A DNA stretch of 46,163 nucleotides from Mycobacterium sp. (GTDB lineage Bacteria > Actinomycetota > Actinomycetes > Mycobacteriales > Mycobacteriaceae). The notes under the pieces were generated by a model, which worked only from the letters and a program-made list of their open reading frames with translations, made no database searches and was not told the origin of the DNA. A program made the translations under genes and the position numbers. Positions 7,182 through 14,566 of the stretch are shown here, piece by piece. Within the stretch, counting starts at the first letter, position 1. Each line of letters begins with the position of its first letter. The stretch spans positions 1 through 46,163 of the forward strand of contig JAHFVC010000001.1 of assembly GCA_023264765.1 (NCBI GenBank). Reading direction: 5' to 3'.

Positions 7182-9323
7182 TCAGGCCGCGTCGACCAGA
7201 GTCTCGACGATGGTCGGGGTGACCCGCAGGACGTCGGCACTGGCGATGTCGTAGAACAACCCGATCACCTCGATCTCCGGGTGCGCCTTGAGCAGCGGAT
7301 GCTGCGCCAGGGTCTGCACCTGCACGGCGATGTTCACCATCGACAGCTGATCGGCTTCCCCGAACCCGGCCGCCGCGGCGGATCGCGCCACCGGATGGCT
7401 GCCCCCGCGGAACGCTTCCAGTGTCGGGTTACCGTGCGCCAGCCACGATTTCAGGTGCTTGTCATCCGGGGCCCCGTGCAGCAGCGCCTTCATCGCGCCG
7501 CAGCTGGAATGTCCGCACACCACGATCGAGGACACCCCCAGCTGATCCACCGCGAAGGCGATGGCCGCTTCGACGGAGGAATCCTGCTGCCCGGCCGGGA
7601 TCATGTTGCCGACGTTGCGGACGGTGAACAGATCACCCGGGCCGCTGCTGGTGATCACGTTGGGCACCACCCGGGAGTCGGCGCAGGTGAGGAACAGCGT
7701 CTCGGGCTGTTGCGCGTCCGCCAACTCCTTGAGGTGCGGGCGCAGTGCCGGTGCGGTGCGGCGGTGGTAGTTCGCAAGGCCGTGCAGCATGGACGGCACG
7801 TGCTTCTGCTGCCACGAACTCCACGGCGCCACACCGGACCGCTTGTCGAACGGGGTGAACCCCCGCTCGGGAGGGCCGTCGACGGCGCTGCCCATCTCGA
7901 CGGCGCCGAGGTCGTGCAGGTGCACCGTGCCGCCCGTCGTCTCGTGCTGCCGACGCCATTCCTCGATGGCCTCATGCGCGGCGTGGTCCAGGAAGTCGAC
8001 CGACAACTCGACCGTCACGTCCGCGCCCCCGGGCACGGTGGCCAGCGCGCTGGTGAGTCGCGGCAGCGACAGGAAGGTGCACGAACCCTCGATGTCCACC
8101 CGCCACTGATTCTCCGAGACTTCCTCGGCGGCGATCTTGACGCGCACCACACGCCACACCGTCAATGCGACGGCCAGGGCGAGTCCGATGAGTACGCCCT
8201 CCAGCAGGTTGAGGAACACGACGCACAGCACCGTGACGACGTAGACCGCGAGATCGCCGGTGCGGCGGGCGGTTCGGATGTGCGCAGTCTTGACCAGTTG
8301 GATGCCGATGACGATGAGCAGGCCGGCCAGCGCTGCCGACGGGATCAGCTGGGCCAACCCGGCGAAGGGCACTGCGAACACCAGGATCCACACGCCGTGC
8401 AGGATGGCCGAGGCCCTGGTCTTGGCACCGGCGGCGACGTTGGTGGAGCTGCGCACGATCACGCCGGTGACCGGCAGCCCGCCGACCGCACCGGAGGCGA
8501 TGTTGGCCGCACCCTGCCCGATCAGTTCGCGGTCGAAGTCGGTGCGGGGCCCGGTGTGCATCCGGTCCACCGAGACCGCCGACAGCAGGCTCTCCACGCT
8601 GGCGATCAGGGCGACGGTGAGCACGCCGGTGGCGAAGGCGCCCCAGTTGCCCTCGGGCAGGCCAGGCAGCGCGAACGCGTCCAGCAGCGAGCCGTCGAGC
8701 TGGATGCGGGGCACGTCGAAGGCGGCGACGACGCTCAACGCGGTGACGCCGACGATGGCGACGAGCGGACCGGGCACCTTGCGCAGCCGGGCCGGCACCC
8801 AGCGCCACCCCACCAGGATGGCGATGACCAGTGCGCCGAGGAACAGCCCCGGCCCGTGAGCGGACATCAGCTGGCTGGGCAGGTCGGTGACGTTGGCCCA
8901 GGCCGAGCTGTGCGAGCTGCCGCCCAGCAGGACGTGCACCTGCTGCAGGGCGATGGTGATACCGATGCCCGCGAGCATCGCGTGCACGACCACCGGGGAG
9001 ATGGCCAGGGCGGCCCTGGCGATCCGGCTGAGACCGAACAGCACCTGAAGGATGCCCGCGCACACGGTGATGGCGCAGGTGACCTTCCACCCGAACTCGG
9101 CCACCAGGCCGGCCACGATGACGGTCAGGCCGGCAGCCGGTCCGCTCACCTGCAGCGGTGAGCCACCGATCGCGCCGGCGATGATGCCGCCGACCGCGGC
9201 CGCGATGAGGCCGGCCAGCACCGGTGCCCCGGAGGCGACGGCGATGCCGAGGGACAGGGGCAGCGCGACCAGGAACACCACCAGCGAAGCTGGTAAGTCG
9301 TACCGCAGAATTGTTTGCCGCAT
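7182..9323 (-). CDS. SulP-family anion transporter fused to a beta-carbonic anhydrase
   Basis: 713 aa from ATG 9323, chosen because GGGAG lies 8 nt upstream; a frame 11 codons longer lacks this. Residues 1 to about 400 form a SulP permease with some 10-12 hydrophobic helices (start RQTILRYDLPASLVVF, then SGPAAGLTVIVAG and a second inverted half). A short STAS-like linker region (about 405-465, FLSLPRLTSALATVP) follows. From about 500 there is a beta-carbonic anhydrase with zinc ligands Cys547, His605 and Cys608 and the Asp549-Arg551 pair. Such fusions are thought to couple bicarbonate transport with CO2/HCO3- interconversion at the inner face of the membrane; Rv3273 is of this type. Transport substrate is inferred. 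Confidence 0.9.
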   Translation of the reverse strand: MRQTILRYDLPASLVVFLVALPLSLGIAVASGAPVLAGLIAAAVGGIIAGAIGGSPLQVSGPAAGLTVIVAGLVAEFGWKVTCAITVCAGILQVLFGLSRIARAALAISPVVVHAMLAGIGITIALQQVHVLLGGSSHSSAWANVTDLPSQLMSAHGPGLFLGALVIAILVGWRWVPARLRKVPGPLVAIVGVTALSVVAAFDVPRIQLDGSLLDAFALPGLPEGNWGAFATGVLTVALIASVESLLSAVSVDRMHTGPRTDFDRELIGQGAANIASGAVGGLPVTGVIVRSSTNVAAGAKTRASAILHGVWILVFAVPFAGLAQLIPSAALAGLLIVIGIQLVKTAHIRTARRTGDLAVYVVTVLCVVFLNLLEGVLIGLALAVALTVWRVVRVKIAAEEVSENQWRVDIEGSCTFLSLPRLTSALATVPGGADVTVELSVDFLDHAAHEAIEEWRRQHETTGGTVHLHDLGAVEMGSAVDGPPERGFTPFDKRSGVAPWSSWQQKHVPSMLHGLANYHRRTAPALRPHLKELADAQQPETLFLTCADSRVVPNVITSSGPGDLFTVRNVGNMIPAGQQDSSVEAAIAFAVDQLGVSSIVVCGHSSCGAMKALLHGAPDDKHLKSWLAHGNPTLEAFRGGSHPVARSAAAAGFGEADQLSMVNIAVQVQTLAQHPLLKAHPEIEVIGLFYDIASADVLRVTPTIVETLVDAA

Positions 9324-9670
9324 GTGAAAACTCCCATCACGGGATTGAGGGTGCAAACGACGTCATTGTCGTCGTTGGAATCGAAATACTGTGCAGTGCA
9401 AGCAGTTACGGAACTCTGCGGGGCAATTGCTATGAGCCAGCGTATTTATCGGTTCGACAGGCGGTCAAGGAAGATCCGGTCTTGCATACCGAACCCAAAT
9501 GTTTTGCTGTGTGCTGTCTTTCATTGTGCTGTGAAAGGTGATGTAGCGCAGATTGTTTCGTTGCGTGTCACTTGACCAAGGGAAAGGTGACGTGGGTCAT
9601 AACGTTGTAACATCTAAGAACTCGCTATGAACTTCGTGACAGTACGCTGCGAGATCCGCAGAATGGTTGT
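9324..9670. promoter_or_regulatory. divergent intergenic region of about 350 bp
   Basis: It separates the minus-strand SulP fusion from the plus-strand response regulator. Base composition is clearly more AT-rich than the flanks. No credible gene is seen; the open frames here have no family features. It should hold both promoters. Near the right end the sequence GGGTCATAACGTTGTAACATC contains the imperfect inverted pair ATAAC/GTTGTAAC, a possible regulator site, but no consensus was recognised. Confidence 0.5.
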
Positions 9671-10453
9671 ATGGCCACGATGTCGCTACCTCCTCGGACC
9701 CAACAACCTCGCCAGGCGATTCTCGGCCAGCTGCCCAAGATCCACCGCGCCGACGGATCACCCATCCGGGTGTTGCTGGTGGACGACGAGCCCGCTCTGA
9801 CCAACCTGGTCAAGATGGCTTTGCACTACGAGGGCTGGGTGGTCGACGTGGCCCACAACGGCCAGGACGGCGTGGCTAAATTCGACGAGACCGAGCCCGA
9901 CGTGGTGGTGCTCGACATCATGCTGCCCGACATCGACGGGATGCAGATCCTGGCGCGGGTCCGCGAGGCACAGGGGTACACCCCGACGCTGTTCCTCACC
10001 GCCAGGGACTCGGTGCTGGACCGGGTGTCCGGGCTGACCGCCGGCGCCGACGATTACATGACCAAACCGTTCAGCCTGGAGGAATTGGTCGCCAGGTTGC
10101 GCGGGCTGTTGCGCCGCTCCAGCCACACCACCCCGCCTGCCGACGAGGTGCTGTCCGTCGGCGATCTCACGCTGGATGGCGCCAGCCGCGATGTCACCAG
10201 GGCGGGCGCCCCCATCGCGCTGACCGGCACGGAGTTCGAACTGTTGCGGTACCTGATGCGTAATCCCGGCCGGGCGATCAGCCGTGCCGAAATTCTGGAC
10301 CGGGTGTGGAACTACGGGTTCGGTGGCAAATCCAGCATCGTCGACCTCTACATCTCCTACCTGCGCAAGAAAGTGGACGCCGACCGCGCGCCGATGATCC
10401 AGACCGTGCGGGGCGTGGGCTACATGCTCCGGCCGTCCACCGAGGCGGCGTGA
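9671..10453 (+). CDS. OmpR/PhoB-type response regulator
   Basis: 260 aa. Receiver domain at about 33-145 with acidic pocket Asp38-Asp39, phosphoacceptor Asp82 (VVVLDIMLPD), Thr110 and Lys132 (MTKPF); winged-helix DNA-binding domain at about 165-255 (LTGTEFELLRYLMRN, then YLRKKVD and TVRGVGYMLRP). About 30 residues precede the receiver. The start is not certain: ATG 9671 and ATG 9680 are both possible and neither has a good ribosome site, so a leaderless transcript is conceivable. It overlaps the downstream kinase gene by GTGA, so the two form a two-component system. The layout resembles TcrXA/TrcR-type mycobacterial systems but I cannot assign an orthologue. Confidence 0.92.
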   Translation: MATMSLPPRTQQPRQAILGQLPKIHRADGSPIRVLLVDDEPALTNLVKMALHYEGWVVDVAHNGQDGVAKFDETEPDVVVLDIMLPDIDGMQILARVREAQGYTPTLFLTARDSVLDRVSGLTAGADDYMTKPFSLEELVARLRGLLRRSSHTTPPADEVLSVGDLTLDGASRDVTRAGAPIALTGTEFELLRYLMRNPGRAISRAEILDRVWNYGFGGKSSIVDLYISYLRKKVDADRAPMIQTVRGVGYMLRPSTEAA

Positions 10454-11955
10454 TCTGGTGGCCGCGATCGCTGCGCCGGCAATTGGTGCTCGGCGTGACG
10501 GCGATCGTGACGGTCGTGCTGCTCGCGGTCGGCGTGCTGTCCGTGTACAGCCTGCGTACCTACGTGGGCACCATGGGCGACACCGAACTGTCCCGGTCGC
10601 TGGCGGCGTTCAGCCATTCCTTCCACAAGTTCCAGCTGAAACAGGATGACGCCGAGCATGTGATCGACGCCGACGCACTGTCGGCGTTCGTGGGGCAAGC
10701 CCCCGGCAACCTCATCGCGGTGGTGCACGACGGCGAAGTGGTGCAGTCGGCGGTGTTCTCCGACGGGGAGCCGCGCCCGGCACCGCGCGCGGTGGTCGAG
10801 GCGCTCGACGGTCTGGACTGGTCGCAGGCCGGTCCCCGCACGGTGAAGCTGCCGGAGCTGGGGGCCTACCGGCTGGCCGCAGAGGCAACAGGAGGGCAGG
10901 AGCGTAGCGACCCGGGAAACGCCCTGGGCGACGGCGATGTGTTGCTGTGCGGGGTGTCGCTGGACAGCGCGAACCATGTGATCGCCCGCAAGACGATGAC
11001 GCTGGCAGCGATCATCGTCGTCGCGCTGGTGGTGACGGCACTGGGCACGGTCATGGTGGTGCGGTACGCGCTGCGCCCGCTGCGCCGGGTGGCCTCCACC
11101 GCCGCCAAGGTGGCCACCCTGCGGCTGGACGCCGACGATCCGCGTATCCACGCCCGCGTCCAGGAGCGCTACACCGATCCGGACAGTGAGGTCGGTGTGG
11201 TCGGCGAGGCCCTCAACCAGCTGCTGGCCAACGTGGACAGCGCACTGGCCGAACTTGCCGCCTCCGACCGGCGGACCCGGCAGTTCCTGATGGACGCCAG
11301 CCATGAGCTGCGCACTCCGCTGGCGGCGATTCAGGGGTATGCCGAACTGACCCGTCAGGACAGCGCCGACCTGCCACCGACCACCGAGTACGCGCTGGCC
11401 CGTATCGAGGCCGAGGCCCGGCGGATGACGGGGTTGGTGGGTGATCTGCTGTTGCTGACCCGGCTCGGCGAAGGCCAGGACCTGGAGACCGACGACATGG
11501 ATCTGACCGACCTGGTGGTCGACGCGGTCAACGACATCGCGGTGTCGGCGCCCGAGCACCATTGGGTGTCGCGGCTGCCCGAGGAACCGGTCTGGGTGCG
11601 CGGCGACCGCGCGCGACTGCATCAGGTGCTCGGCAACCTGCTGACCAACGCGCGGATGCACACGCCACCCGGCGTGACCGTGGCGATCGGCCTGGCCACC
11701 GACGGTGACCGGGCGCTGCTGACGGTCTCCGACGATGGTCCGGGAATTGATGCCGAATTGGTGCCGAACCTGTTCGGAAGATTTGTCCGCGCCGACAAGT
11801 CCCGGTCGCGAGATCTGGGCAGTACCGGGTTGGGTCTGGCCATTGTCGCGTCCATCGTAGAGGCCCACAACGGTTCGGTTACGGTCCAGTCCTCTTCTGA
11901 AAGAACGACTTTCACGGTCGTGCTGCCTCTCGTGGTCGCTCCTCAATTGGTATGA
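10450..11955 (+). CDS. sensor histidine kinase, partner of the upstream response regulator
   Basis: 501 aa from GTG 10450, overlapping the regulator stop by 4 nt. Two membrane helices (about 8-31 and 180-203) flank an extracytoplasmic sensor of roughly 145 residues. A HAMP linker follows, then the H box with phospho-His285 (DASHELRTPL), N box (LGNLLTNARMH), G1 (VSDDGPGID), F box (FGRFVRAD) and G2 (GSTGLGLAIV). All catalytic motifs are intact. Near residues 143-160 the sensor domain holds a hydrophilic run, TGGQERSDPGNALGDG, unlike its surroundings, which may be a late insertion. The signal sensed is unknown. Confidence 0.92.
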   Translation: MIWWPRSLRRQLVLGVTAIVTVVLLAVGVLSVYSLRTYVGTMGDTELSRSLAAFSHSFHKFQLKQDDAEHVIDADALSAFVGQAPGNLIAVVHDGEVVQSAVFSDGEPRPAPRAVVEALDGLDWSQAGPRTVKLPELGAYRLAAEATGGQERSDPGNALGDGDVLLCGVSLDSANHVIARKTMTLAAIIVVALVVTALGTVMVVRYALRPLRRVASTAAKVATLRLDADDPRIHARVQERYTDPDSEVGVVGEALNQLLANVDSALAELAASDRRTRQFLMDASHELRTPLAAIQGYAELTRQDSADLPPTTEYALARIEAEARRMTGLVGDLLLLTRLGEGQDLETDDMDLTDLVVDAVNDIAVSAPEHHWVSRLPEEPVWVRGDRARLHQVLGNLLTNARMHTPPGVTVAIGLATDGDRALLTVSDDGPGIDAELVPNLFGRFVRADKSRSRDLGSTGLGLAIVASIVEAHNGSVTVQSSSERTTFTVVLPLVVAPQLV

Positions 11956-12029
11956 ATTCGACCTGAATTGCCATTGTTTGCATTTGATATGCATTGATGG
12001 ATTTCGCGCGAAAAGCCAATATCCTGAAA

Positions 12030-12047
12030 GGGTATTCAGAAATACCC
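12030..12047 (+). promoter_or_regulatory. leader hairpin just upstream of a ribosome binding site
   Basis: GGGTATT (12030-12036) pairs with AATACCC (12041-12047) around the loop CAGA. It lies 2 nt before the AAAGG that serves the secreted-protein gene starting at 12062 and 75 bp after the histidine kinase stop. It could act as an mRNA stabiliser, a weak attenuator or a regulator site; the sequence does not decide. Confidence 0.5.
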
Positions 12048-12061
12048 GAAAGGTGAATCGC

Positions 12062-12361
12062 ATGATCAAATCGCTCGCGCTCCTTCCCGTCGGCCTGGTT
12101 GCCGCTGGCCTGGCTCTGGCCGCACCGGCCGGCGCAGCCCCGACCGGTCCGTCGACCGCGCAGCAGACCATCAACCAGTTGGAATCCGAGGGGTACAAGG
12201 TGATCACCACCAAGGTGGGGGCCGGCTCCCTTGATCAGTGCAGCGTCAGTGGGGTCCGGCCGGGCCGGGACATCACCGAACTGAAGGCGTTCCCACGCGG
12301 CAATACGCAGGAAGTCGTGCGGTACACGACTGTTTACGTTGATCTGGCCTGTGCGAGGTGA
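12062..12361 (+). CDS. small secreted protein, unknown function
   Basis: 99 aa from ATG 12062, with AAAGG 8 nt upstream; a longer frame from 11978 lacks this. Residues 1-29 are a Sec signal peptide ending APAGAAP. The mature part of about 70 residues (starting PTGPSTAQQTINQLESEG) has two cysteines, in DQCSVSG and at VDLAC near the end, which could form one disulfide. The short predicted helix followed by beta strands is common among mycobacterial exported proteins of this size. I do not recognise the family. It sits 106 bp after the two-component system and 18 bp before another secreted protein gene, with which it may be cotranscribed. Confidence 0.8.
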   Translation: MIKSLALLPVGLVAAGLALAAPAGAAPTGPSTAQQTINQLESEGYKVITTKVGAGSLDQCSVSGVRPGRDITELKAFPRGNTQEVVRYTTVYVDLACAR

Positions 12362-12379
12362 CCAGGTTAGGGTGTGGCC

Positions 12380-12931
12380 ATGCTGAGCAAGATGCTGATC
12401 GCGGCGGTGAGCGCCGCGAGCGCCGCGGCGTTCGGGTTGCCCGGCATGGCCGTGGCCGACCCGGCGCCCGCCCCTGCGCCGCCTCCGCCGCCCAACATCG
12501 GTGGCTATGAGCTGGCCAAGCCGTCGCAGTTCATGGTGATGGACGGCTCGGCCTACGCCTTTGTCGTCCCGGGCGGACTCAGTTGCATCATGATGCGCAC
12601 CACAGGTGACTACGGCTGTGGTGGCCAGATCCCGGGCCCGCCGCAGCCTGCGAACGTCGTCACCGGCGGGCAGGTCGGACCGCCGGCGTTTGCCCAGAGC
12701 GGCGCCCCGATCTACGCCTCGCTGGTCGGGCACATCAACCCGCTGCTGCCCAACACGAAGATCAGCTACAAGAACATCACCTGCGGCACCGACGGTGTGA
12801 TGACCACCTGCCAGAACTCGTTCGACCAGTCCGGGTTCGTGCTCAGCCCGGCGGGCAGCTTCATCCTCAACCAGACGAACCCTCTGGTGGACCGGCCGGA
12901 CGACGCAGGCCGAAACCCGTTCTTCAACTGA
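12380..12931 (+). CDS. secreted Pro-rich protein, unknown function
   Basis: 183 aa from ATG 12380 with AGGG 7 nt upstream (GTG 12374 is an alternative). Signal peptide of about 27 residues ends GMAVADP; a proline run follows (APAPAPPPPPN). The folded part contains four cysteines (SCIMMRTTGDYGC, ITCGTDGVMTTC) and ends in a conserved-looking GFVLSPAGSFIL segment. This is the layout of a family of exported mycobacterial proteins that I know only as hypothetical. Soluble after cleavage; no lipobox. Confidence 0.78.
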   Translation: MLSKMLIAAVSAASAAAFGLPGMAVADPAPAPAPPPPPNIGGYELAKPSQFMVMDGSAYAFVVPGGLSCIMMRTTGDYGCGGQIPGPPQPANVVTGGQVGPPAFAQSGAPIYASLVGHINPLLPNTKISYKNITCGTDGVMTTCQNSFDQSGFVLSPAGSFILNQTNPLVDRPDDAGRNPFFN

Positions 12932-13033
12932 GCGGATCGCGCTCGGTGTGCACGTTCGCGTGTTGACTCGTCCGTGAGGGCGTTGGTTACTCGCACTTGT
13001 GCGCCATAGCCGACAAGTCAATGCGCAGGACTT

Positions 13034-13129
13034 CCCCTGATCGGGGGACAACGACTTCATCCGGTGCATCCACCGGTTACCCGACAGATCCGATGCGTGA
13101 ATCCCGGCATTCTTATCTCAACGCCGGAA
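13034..13129 (+). promoter_or_regulatory. 96-bp conserved upstream element, copy A
   Basis: This segment aligns without gaps to 34046-34141, with about 69 of 96 positions identical by hand count. Conserved blocks are CCCC(T/C)GATCGGGGGA, ACGACTTC, CCGGTG, ACCCGACA and GGCATTCTT followed by TCAACGCCGGAA. The first block is a near-perfect palindrome (perfect in copy B). It ends 26 bp before the start codon of a small secreted peptide. It probably holds a promoter and a regulator site; the regulator is unknown. Confidence 0.8.
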
Positions 13130-13155
13130 AGCCACTCACACAAAGGATTACAGAA

Positions 13156-13380
13156 ATGAACTTCACCTTCCGCAACCTGGGCCTGACAATCTGCACCGCC
13201 GGGATCATCGGCGCCGGAGCGCTCGGCCTGGCCGGTACCGCCTCGGCAGCCGCCCAGGCCCCGACCGGCCCGGGCTACTCCTACAGCCCCGAGGTCAAGG
13301 CCCACCCGGCGCCGTCCGCCCAGCCCGGCTGGCATGGCCATCACGGCCCGGCCCGCATTGCCGCCCTCGAAGGCCGCTAG
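13156..13380 (+). CDS. small secreted peptide with a His/Gly-rich tail
   Basis: 74 aa from ATG 13156; AAAGGA is 6-7 nt upstream. Signal peptide of about 31 residues ends GTASAAAQ. The mature peptide of about 43 residues is rich in Pro and Gly and has GWHGHHG near the end, a possible metal-binding cluster. No recognised family. The gene is preceded by the 96-bp element shared with the His-rich peptide gene at 34192 and followed by a strong hairpin terminator, so it forms its own transcription unit. The mature sequences of the two peptides do not align, though both contain His clusters. Confidence 0.78.
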   Translation: MNFTFRNLGLTICTAGIIGAGALGLAGTASAAAQAPTGPGYSYSPEVKAHPAPSAQPGWHGHHGPARIAALEGR

Positions 13381-13393
13381 ACCAGCATTGCGA

Positions 13394-13422
13394 GACGCCC
13401 TCCCCGAAATGGGGAGGGCGTC
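13394..13422. terminator. hairpin terminator between convergent genes
   Basis: GACGCCCTCCCC (13394-13405) and GGGGAGGGCGTC (13411-13422) form a perfect 12-bp stem with a 5-nt loop. It lies between the secreted peptide gene (+) and gpsA (-), so it can serve both; T-tracts are weak. Confidence 0.8.
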
Positions 13423-13430
13423 AATGCATT

Positions 13431-14456
13431 TCAGAAACCGGAGCCGTGTACCTCGTGGCCGGGCTTCTCGACCATCAGCCCGTTGTAGGCGTCCTTCACC
13501 GTGGCGCCGTGGTTGATCACCCCGTCGACCTCGCGTGCGATCGGCATGGTGATGCCGCATTCCTTGGCGAATTCCATGATCACCGACGCTGCCTTGACGC
13601 CCTCGGCCACCTGGTTCATCGAGGCGATGATCTCTTCCACCGTCTTGCCCTGTCCGAGCTGTTCGCCGACGTGCCGGTTGCGGCTGCGTTGCGAGGTACA
13701 CGTCACGATCAGGTCGCCCATCCCGGCCAGGCCGGCGAAGGTGTCGCGGTGCCCGCCCATCGCCACCCCGAGCTTGGACATCTCGGCCACCGCCCGGGCC
13801 ATCACCATGGCGCGGGTGTTCTCACCGATACCCAGTGAGTAGCCCATGCCCACCGCGATGGCGTAGACGTTCTTCAGCGCGCCGGCAATCTCGACGCCCA
13901 CCACGTCATCGGTGGTGTACGTCCGAAATCGCCTGGTGCGGAACAGCTGTCCCAGGTTGGCGGCCAGGTGCTGGTCCGGCATCGCCAGCACCGCTGCCGC
14001 GGCGTAGCCTTCGGCGACCTCGCGTGCGATGTTGGGGCCGGCCAGGATGCCGGCCGGGTGCCCGGGCAGCACTTCGTCGACGATCTGGCTCATCCGCATG
14101 TTCGTGCCCTGCTCCAGGCCCTTGACCAGAGACACGACGGGGACCCACGGACGCAGTTCCTTCGCCAGCTCCTGCAGGACGCCGCGGAAGCCGTGCGAGG
14201 GCACGCCCATGACGATCACGTCGGCGCAGTTGGCCGCCTCGGAGAAGTCGGTGGTGGCACGCAGTCCGTCGGGCAGCGCCACCTCATCGCCGAGATACCG
14301 GGAGTTGCGGTGGTTGTCGTTGATGTCCTTGGCGGTTTCCTCGGATCGCACCCACTGCAGGGTCGGTCCGCGCCGGGCGCAGATGGACGCCACCGTGGTG
14401 CCCCACGATCCACCACCCAGGACGACGACATTCGGTTCGCGTTGCGCAGCTACCAT
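13431..14456 (-). CDS. gpsA: NAD(P)-dependent glycerol-3-phosphate dehydrogenase
   Basis: 341 aa from ATG 14456. It reduces dihydroxyacetone phosphate to sn-glycerol-3-phosphate for phospholipid synthesis. The N-terminal nucleotide motif LGGGSWGT (13-20), the signature SLVKGLEQGT (about 108-117), the active-site Lys194 in VEIAGALKNVYAIA, and the C-terminal GLAGMGDLIVTC are all present. Length is normal. By position and sequence it matches Rv0564c (gpdA1). The start codon lies 110 bp from the divergent start chosen for the DUF1023 hydrolase gene. Confidence 0.95.
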   Translation of the reverse strand: MVAAQREPNVVVLGGGSWGTTVASICARRGPTLQWVRSEETAKDINDNHRNSRYLGDEVALPDGLRATTDFSEAANCADVIVMGVPSHGFRGVLQELAKELRPWVPVVSLVKGLEQGTNMRMSQIVDEVLPGHPAGILAGPNIAREVAEGYAAAAVLAMPDQHLAANLGQLFRTRRFRTYTTDDVVGVEIAGALKNVYAIAVGMGYSLGIGENTRAMVMARAVAEMSKLGVAMGGHRDTFAGLAGMGDLIVTCTSQRSRNRHVGEQLGQGKTVEEIIASMNQVAEGVKAASVIMEFAKECGITMPIAREVDGVINHGATVKDAYNGLMVEKPGHEVHGSGF

Positions 14457-14566
14457 CCGGCCAGATTAGTTTTGCCGTCCCCGCGTTCGTGGCCGATTCG
14501 ATTGTTGCGCGGAAACCCTCCCGGGCTGTGCGACGATCGAAGGGGTCGGTTGGGGGTGGGGTTTCA

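Noticed and set aside
7281..9161. A 626-codon open frame on the plus strand opposite the SulP-carbonic anhydrase gene
   Set aside because: It is the antisense shadow of a gene with intact family motifs; its product is Gly/Arg/His-rich without domains, the usual artefact of high-GC coding DNA.
9315..9575. 86-codon frame in the divergent gap upstream of the response regulator
   Set aside because: Begins inside the SulP start region in antisense, has no ribosome site and codon use unlike the genes here.
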